Shown here: positions 1 to 3,615 of the stretch, in pieces
Layout: the number at the start of each line of letters is the position of its first letter
Numbering within the stretch: position 1 is the stretch's first letter
NCBI GenBank assembly: GCA_021794335.1
Contig: JAJYQZ010000228.1
Location: 1-6,755, forward strand
Reading direction: 5' to 3'
DNA: 6,755 bases
Origin: a bacterium
GTDB taxonomy: Bacteria; SZUA-79; Acidulodesulfobacterales; Acidulodesulfobacteraceae
Position numbers and translations under genes: made by a program
Notes under the pieces: generated by a model
What the model was told of the DNA's origin: nothing
The model's input: the letters and a program-made list of their open reading frames with translations, nothing else
Databases searched by the model: none

Positions 1-2
1 AA

Positions 3-236
3 GTTTTAGAGCATTTAAATGAAGAAGACGGGCAAAAGGCTATTGAGAACATCTGTCAAAGTACTGATGATGTAATTTTTTCTTCAACTCCGGATGATTT
101 TGTAGAGAAAACTCATATCAATGTTCAGCCTGTATCTTATTGGATCGATAGTTTTGCTAAACGCGGTTTTTATATAGATTCAAGTTATAATTGTTCCTTT
201 CTTACTGAATATGCAATTCGGTTTAGAAAAAAATGA
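3..236 (+). CDS. SAM-dependent methyltransferase, C-terminal part (5' end cut by the window)
   Basis: This open frame runs from the window edge to a TGA and gives 77 residues; the start lies outside the window. It opens with VLEHL, which resembles the EHL segment after motif II in class I SAM-dependent methyltransferases. It continues with an FSSTPDDF segment, then HINVQP and YWIDSFAKRGF, and ends in a basic tail (RFRKK). The SSTPDDF..HINVQP..YW pattern is one I associate with methyltransferases of the Methyltransf_11/23 type in surface-polysaccharide or glycosyltransferase clusters. The SAM-binding glycine-rich loop would be upstream and cannot be seen. The substrate is unknown. No gene follows within 350 bases, so this is probably the last gene of its cluster. 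The frame and C-terminus are clear; the family call is fairly confident and the pathway is inference. Confidence 0.72.
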   Translation, partial: VLEHLNEEDGQKAIENICQSTDDVIFSSTPDDFVEKTHINVQPVSYWIDSFAKRGFYIDSSYNCSFLTEYAIRFRKK

Positions 237-496
237 TTTTATTTATATTTAACCTTTAATTATGGAGGCGTTTAAGTTTAAATTTATAGAAATTCAATAG
301 ATTTGGACTGACGGTATTTATTATGTTATAAAAATCCTATCTGATTTATTTTACTCAGGATTAAACTGTCCTTGTTGCGTAAGTCATTCTCGATATGTAT
401 TTATCGCATTCTTCTAAAACGTGTGAAAGTTTTAATGGCGCATATGTCTTAAGTTTGAAGGCGGCGATGCTTTTGAGGTCAAGCGGAATAAGATGG

Positions 497-525
497 TTGA
501 CATTATATAGACCATATTATATACT
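497..525 (+). promoter_or_regulatory. Sigma-70-type promoter of the toxin-antitoxin operon
   Basis: TTGACA at 497-502 matches the -35 consensus exactly. TATACT at 520-525 is a near-consensus -10, and the spacer is the optimal 17 bases. Transcription should begin around 531-533, leaving a leader of about 55 bases before the antitoxin ATG at 588. This is the strongest promoter in the window. It is overlapped by a perfect inverted repeat, as expected for an autoregulated type II toxin-antitoxin operon. Confidence 0.8.
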
Positions 526-535
526 GGTCTATATA
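504..535. promoter_or_regulatory. Perfect 11-base inverted repeat, probable antitoxin/toxin-antitoxin operator
   Basis: TATATAGACCA (504-514) and TGGTCTATATA (525-535) are exact reverse complements separated by 10 bases. The arms cover the promoter spacer and run through the -10 element to the likely transcription start. Bound repressor would block RNA polymerase. Phd/YefM-type antitoxins bind such palindromes, with the toxin as corepressor. Assigning this site to the antitoxin just downstream is inference from position and family behaviour. The dyad itself is seen directly. Confidence 0.75.
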
Positions 536-574
536 CTTATTCTATTTAAATTAGATTTAATTTTTTATTTTTCA

Positions 575-581
575 AGAGGTG
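575..581 (+). promoter_or_regulatory. Ribosome binding site that fixes the antitoxin start
   Basis: AGAGGTG at 575-581 is followed by six bases and then ATG at 588. The GTG at 579 is also in frame but lies inside this Shine-Dalgarno sequence, so it is a poor start. The ATG at 588 gives the usual antitoxin N-terminus (MKTKIGSYEAK). Confidence 0.75.
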
Positions 582-587
582 TACATT

Positions 588-830
588 ATGAAAACAAAAA
601 TCGGTTCGTATGAGGCTAAAACAAAACTGCCGGAGATTTTAAGGCAGGTTAAAGCAGGGAAGGTTTTTACGATAACCAACCGTGGAGAAGATGTGGCAGA
701 GCTTATACCCAGCTTAAATATGAATAAAAAAAATAAAGACCTCGCCGTCGAAAAAATTAAGGCTCTTATGCTGGATAATCCGATAAGGGGCGTAAATATA
801 AAAGATATAATTTCAGAGGGCAGGGCATGA
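588..830 (+). CDS. Phd/YefM-family type II antitoxin (partner of VapC)
   Basis: This 80-residue protein is the DNA-binding antitoxin of a type II toxin-antitoxin pair. The N-terminal half has the Phd/YefM pattern: IGSYEAKTKLPEIL (5-18), then VKAGKVFTITNRGEDVAELIPS (about 21-42), where a short hairpin carries the ITNRG turn. This part should dimerise and bind the operator. The C-terminal half (about 47-80) is charged, with predicted helix and a terminal ISEGRA. That part would wrap around and inhibit the toxin. It fits the family length of 70-90 residues. The start at 588 is set by AGAGGTG upstream; a longer in-frame GTG at 579 is rejected. The stop overlaps the toxin start (ATGA, 827-830), so translation of the two is probably coupled. 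An A8 run lies near 725-732. The operator at 504-535 suggests autorepression. By family the fold is Phd/YefM rather than AbrB-type VapB, although such genes are often named vapB. Confidence 0.88.
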   Translation: MKTKIGSYEAKTKLPEILRQVKAGKVFTITNRGEDVAELIPSLNMNKKNKDLAVEKIKALMLDNPIRGVNIKDIISEGRA

Positions 831-1243
831 AATTCGTTCTCGATAATTCAGTAGCGATGAGGTGGTTTTTCGGGGACGGAAAGCCAAAAGAGATAAGCTA
901 CGCAAAAGACGTGCTTGAGAATATGAGGCGTGCTACGGCTTTAGTGCCGGCTATATGGGGGCTCGAAGTATCTAACGTTATTGCAAAGGCGGAAGCCAAG
1001 GGTCTGGTAACTGAGGCAAGAAGTTCTATATTCCTTGAAATGCTAAAGGAACTCGATATTGAAGCCGATGTCCAAACGTACTCCCGTTCGCTGGACGATA
1101 TTCTTAATATAGCCAGACGCTACGGATTATCTGCTTACGACGCTTCATACTTGGAATTAGCTTTGAGGGAAGACATTTCGCTGGCTACATTGGATGAGGA
1201 TTTAATGAAATCCGCAAAAAAAGCAGGAGCTAAAGTTTATTGA
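827..1243 (+). CDS. vapC: VapC-family PIN-domain toxin (ribonuclease)
   Basis: This 138-residue protein is a single PIN domain of normal VapC length. It should be a Mg2+-dependent endoribonuclease that cuts tRNA, rRNA or mRNA when freed from its antitoxin. The four acidic positions of the family are all visible: D6 in FVLDNSVA, E47 in WGLEVSN, D105 in SAYDASYLELA and D123 in ATLDEDL. The toxin therefore looks intact, not decayed. The order D-N-S followed by a C-terminal DASYLELAL and LATLDEDL is typical of VapC. The ATG is preceded by AGAGGG (815-820) with six bases between. It overlaps the antitoxin stop by four bases, the usual arrangement for a co-translated pair. The RNA target cannot be read from the sequence. 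Confidence 0.92.
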   Translation: MKFVLDNSVAMRWFFGDGKPKEISYAKDVLENMRRATALVPAIWGLEVSNVIAKAEAKGLVTEARSSIFLEMLKELDIEADVQTYSRSLDDILNIARRYGLSAYDASYLELALREDISLATLDEDLMKSAKKAGAKVY

Positions 1244-1292
1244 AATGATAATAATAAATAATGGACATAATAACTGCATTTATGTTTATTTA

Positions 1293-1322
1293 TTGACATT
1301 AGCACAAAAATGATATTAAAAT
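1293..1322 (+). promoter_or_regulatory. Possible promoter for the aroB-xer-glnD group
   Basis: TTGACA at 1293-1298 is a perfect -35. With an 18-base spacer the -10 would be TAAAAT (1317-1322), five of six consensus bases. Alternatively TGATATTAA (1311-1319) could act as an extended -10 at closer spacing. The region is very AT-rich, so such matches arise easily. It lies 50 bases after vapC and about 130 before aroB, the right place for the promoter of the following genes. An AT-rich imperfect hairpin (1260-1270 with 1280-1290, two G-T pairs) sits just upstream. It could be a weak terminator of vapC, but no T-run directly follows. Confidence 0.45.
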
Positions 1323-1330
1323 TATACATA

Positions 1331-1359
1331 TAATATATGCGTAATTGCATAGTATATTA
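1331..1359. repeat. Imperfect dyad upstream of aroB
   Basis: TATGC (1336-1340) and GCATA (1347-1351) form a perfect core around a six-base centre. The outer parts, TAATATA on the left and TATATTA on the right, are also complementary, with a three-base offset. It lies just downstream of the candidate promoter. It could be an operator, an RNA hairpin or chance in AT-rich sequence. No function is assigned. Confidence 0.35.
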
Positions 1360-1365
1360 AAAAAT

Positions 1366-1458
1366 ATGTCGATAAAGAAGGTCGAAAAGGTTAAATCTAT
1401 GAAGGGCAAGGCAGAGTTTGGCATGGCGGCAGGCGGGATAAGGCATTATAAACGATGA
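1366..1458 (+). CDS. Possible 30-residue leader ORF overlapping the aroB start
   Basis: An ATG at 1366 opens a 30-codon frame whose TGA (1456-1458) overlaps the aroB ATG (1455-1457) as ATGA, the same overlap seen between the antitoxin and VapC. The predicted peptide is basic, with nine Lys/Arg against two Glu, and carries a Gly/Ala-rich stretch (FGMAAGGIRHYK) near its end. I do not recognise it. No good Shine-Dalgarno precedes 1366. A second in-frame ATG at 1399 has AAAAGG eight bases upstream and would give 19 residues. Unlike the sequence before it, this stretch is relatively rich in G and has coding-like codons. It may couple translation into aroB, be the tail of a lost gene, or be chance. 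Confidence 0.3.
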   Translation: MSIKKVEKVKSMKGKAEFGMAAGGIRHYKR

Positions 1459-2567
1459 AAATAAGGGTAGATTTAAGCAGTTCAGCCAAAGACGACAGTT
1501 ATGACATTTTAATAGGTTCGGGGATTGTCAACGCGGAAGCCGGCAATGCCGGCGATGAAATTATAAATGCCATTAAATCTACAGGGTTAAAAGGCCGGGC
1601 ATGCGTTATAACTACGGAAACGGTGAACGGTTTATACAGCCGGCTTCTTAAGAACTTTTTAAAAAATGCCGGTATCGAACCGGTTGTTTTGGTATTGCCC
1701 GACGGCGAAAGCACAAAAAGCATTAAGTATCTTTCCTATATTTACGATGAACTTATTAAAAACAGGTTCGAAAGAGGGGAATTTATAATCGCTTTCGGCG
1801 GCGGCGTTATCGGGGACATTGCCGGTTACGCCGCGGCAACATACTTGCGCGGGATAAATTTTATTCAAATTCCCACCACTCTGCTCGCGGATGTCGATTC
1901 AAGCGTGGGCGGAAAAACCGGCATAGACCATCCGGGCGGCAAAAACCTTATCGGGGCATTTTACCAGCCGAAATGCGTAATTATAGATGTTAATCTCCTC
2001 GACACCCTTCCTGAGCGCGAGCTTAAAAACGGCTTTGCCGAGGTTATCAAATACGGCGCCGTTTTAGACGGGGAATTTTTTATATACCTTGAGAATAATT
2101 ACGAAAAAATCCTTTCACGGGATAAAGACGGTTTGACGCGCATTATCCGCAGGTCATGCGCTATCAAAGCAGATGTCGTTAACAAAGATGAAAAGGAGGC
2201 GGGACTAAGGTCGGTGCTAAATTTTGGACACAGTCTCGGGCATGCCGTTGAAACGCTTTATAACTACGAAACCGTTAAACACGGCGAAGCAATCGCGATA
2301 GGAATGATATTTGCTTCTATGGTTTCTGAGGATTTGGGTTTTTGCACGGGCGAAACCTTAAACAGGATTAAAATGCTTATTAAAAATTCGGGTCTCCCCG
2401 CTAAAATTCCAAACTTTACTCCGGTAGAGTATATTAACGCAATGAAACTCGATAAAAAGGTGGAGAGCAGGTTAATCAAATTTGTTCTCGTAAAAGAGAT
2501 CGGCGGGTTTGTTTTTAAAGAACTGGATTTTGATTATATCCATGAATTTTTAAAGAAAATTTTGTAA
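1455..2567 (+). CDS. aroB: 3-dehydroquinate synthase
   Basis: AroB converts DAHP to 3-dehydroquinate, the second step of the shikimate pathway, in the cytoplasm; it uses NAD+ and a divalent metal. The 370-residue length fits the family. The NAD-binding glycine loop is FGGGVIGD (114-121), followed by AGYAAATYLRG. The substrate-site segment is IPTTLLADVDSSVGGKTGID (139-158), then GGKNLIGAFYQP. The three metal ligands are predicted at E196 (GFAEVIKYG), H259 (NFGHSLGHAVE) and H276 (KHGEAIAIGM). Their spacing of 63 and 17 residues equals that of E. coli AroB as I recall it, so the enzyme should be active. An in-frame TAA at 1449-1451 rules out a longer start. Upstream AAGG (1440-1443) is a weak, distant ribosome site, and a short ORF overlaps the ATG. 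The N-terminal segment around residues 25-35 (NAEAGNAGD) looks like a short extra loop. The recombinase follows after 35 bases. Confidence 0.97.
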   Translation: MKIRVDLSSSAKDDSYDILIGSGIVNAEAGNAGDEIINAIKSTGLKGRACVITTETVNGLYSRLLKNFLKNAGIEPVVLVLPDGESTKSIKYLSYIYDELIKNRFERGEFIIAFGGGVIGDIAGYAAATYLRGINFIQIPTTLLADVDSSVGGKTGIDHPGGKNLIGAFYQPKCVIIDVNLLDTLPERELKNGFAEVIKYGAVLDGEFFIYLENNYEKILSRDKDGLTRIIRRSCAIKADVVNKDEKEAGLRSVLNFGHSLGHAVETLYNYETVKHGEAIAIGMIFASMVSEDLGFCTGETLNRIKMLIKNSGLPAKIPNFTPVEYINAMKLDKKVESRLIKFVLVKEIGGFVFKELDFDYIHEFLKKIL

Positions 2568-2602
2568 AAAATAAAGAAACCCTTAAAACCGGAAACGGAA
2601 AA

Positions 2603-3589
2603 ATGAAAAAAACGGATTATGAAGAAGCGGGTAAAAATGGTAAGAATGGAACAGGCCGGAAAAAGGATGAACTTGAAGGTTTTACCGAGGAATATATTTC
2701 GTTTTTAAAGATAGAAAGGGGGTTAAGCGCCAATACCGTTTCATCATATTATCTCGATTTAATGAAATTTCATAAATATGTAATGAGTAAGAAAGTTGAT
2801 TTTAAGACATTACCCCCCTTATTTTTTCAGGATTTTTTAGGTTATTTGGCACAAGCAGGGCTAAACGGAAAGACAAGAGCAAGGTTTTATTCCTCGATAA
2901 AAGGATTTTATAAGTTTTTATTTAAGCGCCGTATAATAAGCGAATTTCCGTTTAAGGATATAGAATATCCTTTTGTTGCCAAAAAACTGCCCGAGTTTCT
3001 TACGAAAGATGAAATCAGCCGGATTTTAAATGTCGATTTTAAAAATGGTAAAAACGGCGGGAATAAAGCAAACGAGGGTTCAAATTTTGAAAATATAAGG
3101 AATAAAGTTATTTTAGGGCTTTTATACTCAAGCGGTTTAAGGATTTCCGAGCTGGCGGGAGTAAAACTTGAAAACTTCAATTTTGACTTGAATTTTATAA
3201 GGGTGCGGGGCAAAGGCTCGAAAGAAAGAATCGTTCCGTTCGGCATCCCGGTCAAAGAGGCTTTAAAGACCTATCTGCCGTTAAGGCGGCGATATGAAAA
3301 ATCCGGCAAAAGTTATATGTTTATTACAAAAAACGGACTTTCCTTTACAAGACAGGGATTATGGAAAATAATTAAAAAGGCGGCGCTCCTCACAGGCATA
3401 GATAAAAACATTACGCCCCATATGTTAAGGCATACATTTGCCACGCACCTTTTAGAGGGCGGGGCAGATTTAAGGTCTATTCAGCAGATGCTGGGCCATT
3501 CAAGCATATCCACAACCGAAATATATACCCATACGGACATATCGCATTTAAAAGCGCAGCATTCCAAGTTTCATCCGAGGAATAAATGA
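2603..3589 (+). CDS. xerD: Tyrosine recombinase, XerD-like
   Basis: This 328-residue site-specific recombinase probably resolves chromosome dimers at dif. The N-terminal SAM-like core-binding domain covers about 26-112 (EYISFLKIERGLSANTVSSY onward). The catalytic domain follows from about 131. All six catalytic positions are present: R180 (SSGLRISEL), K204 (VRGKGSKER), H273 and R276 (HMLRHTFATHLL), H299 (LGHSS) and the nucleophile Y308 (TEIYTH). LLEGGADLR and the LK..H..HPR ending look closer to XerD than XerC, but the paralogue is not certain. It is longer than the usual ~300 residues because of an Asn/Gly/Lys-rich N-terminal extension (about 1-24) and an Asn/Gly-rich loop (about 146-163). 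Both contain KNGKNG, encoded by near-identical 18-base stretches (2632-2649 and 3040-3057). The ATG is preceded by GGAAACGGA, a weak ribosome site. Its position between aroB and glnD, rather than beside an att site, supports a housekeeping Xer and not a phage integrase. Confidence 0.93.
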   Translation: MKKTDYEEAGKNGKNGTGRKKDELEGFTEEYISFLKIERGLSANTVSSYYLDLMKFHKYVMSKKVDFKTLPPLFFQDFLGYLAQAGLNGKTRARFYSSIKGFYKFLFKRRIISEFPFKDIEYPFVAKKLPEFLTKDEISRILNVDFKNGKNGGNKANEGSNFENIRNKVILGLLYSSGLRISELAGVKLENFNFDLNFIRVRGKGSKERIVPFGIPVKEALKTYLPLRRRYEKSGKSYMFITKNGLSFTRQGLWKIIKKAALLTGIDKNITPHMLRHTFATHLLEGGADLRSIQQMLGHSSISTTEIYTHTDISHLKAQHSKFHPRNK

Positions 3590-3605
3590 AAAACAGGGAA
3601 TGACC

Positions 3606-3610
3606 GAGGT
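3606..3610 (+). promoter_or_regulatory. Ribosome binding site that selects a TTG start for glnD
   Basis: GAGGT ends five bases before TTG at 3616. The only stop in the same frame just upstream is TGA at 3601-3603, and no ATG or GTG lies between it and the TTG. The first in-frame ATG downstream would remove much of the nucleotidyltransferase domain. The TTG start is therefore well supported, and the weaker codon may keep glnD expression low. Confidence 0.75.
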
Positions 3611-3615
3611 TAAAC

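Larger units (their letters stand above)
237..587. other. Intergenic region between the methyltransferase and the toxin-antitoxin operon
   Basis: I find no convincing gene in these 351 bases. The left half is AT-rich. It contains a small imperfect inverted repeat (AATCCT at 333-338, AGGATT at 357-362) with no T-run after it on the + strand, so it is not a convincing terminator. From about 395 to 495 the composition is richer in G+C. A 51-codon frame without a recognisable start is open there on the minus strand (516 down to a stop at 361-363), and a 72-codon frame is open on the + strand (395-613). The + frame runs through the promoter, operator and antitoxin start, so it is most likely accidental. 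The minus frame could be a gene remnant. The right end holds the antitoxin promoter, operator and ribosome binding site. Confidence 0.6.

Noticed and set aside
304..331. Possible dif site (TTATGTTATAA resembles a XerD arm)
   Set aside because: The opposite arm (304-314) does not resemble a XerC arm and there is no inverted symmetry about the centre.
333..362. Hairpin AATCCT/AGGATT as terminator of the methyltransferase gene
   Set aside because: The stem is short and AT-rich, the loop is 18 bases, and no T-run follows on the + strand.
579..587. GTG start at 579 for the antitoxin
   Set aside because: The GTG lies within the AGAGGTG ribosome site; ATG at 588 has ideal spacing and gives the usual family N-terminus.
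395..613. A 72-codon + strand ORF upstream of the antitoxin
   Set aside because: It runs across the strong promoter, the operator and the antitoxin ribosome site and start, lacks its own ribosome site, and its second half is just AT-rich sequence read as Tyr/Ile/Leu/Phe.
1499..1868. Two minus-strand ORFs opposite aroB
   Set aside because: They lie entirely within the conserved aroB frame and show no recognisable protein family.
2190..2203. Strong AGGAGG sequence inside aroB
   Set aside because: No start codon lies at a usable distance; it encodes Lys-Glu-Ala in a conserved part of the enzyme.
2908..3255. A 115-codon minus-strand ORF opposite the recombinase
   Set aside because: It is the complement of well-supported catalytic-domain coding sequence, has Ser/Phe/Leu/Pro-rich shadow composition and shows no motif.
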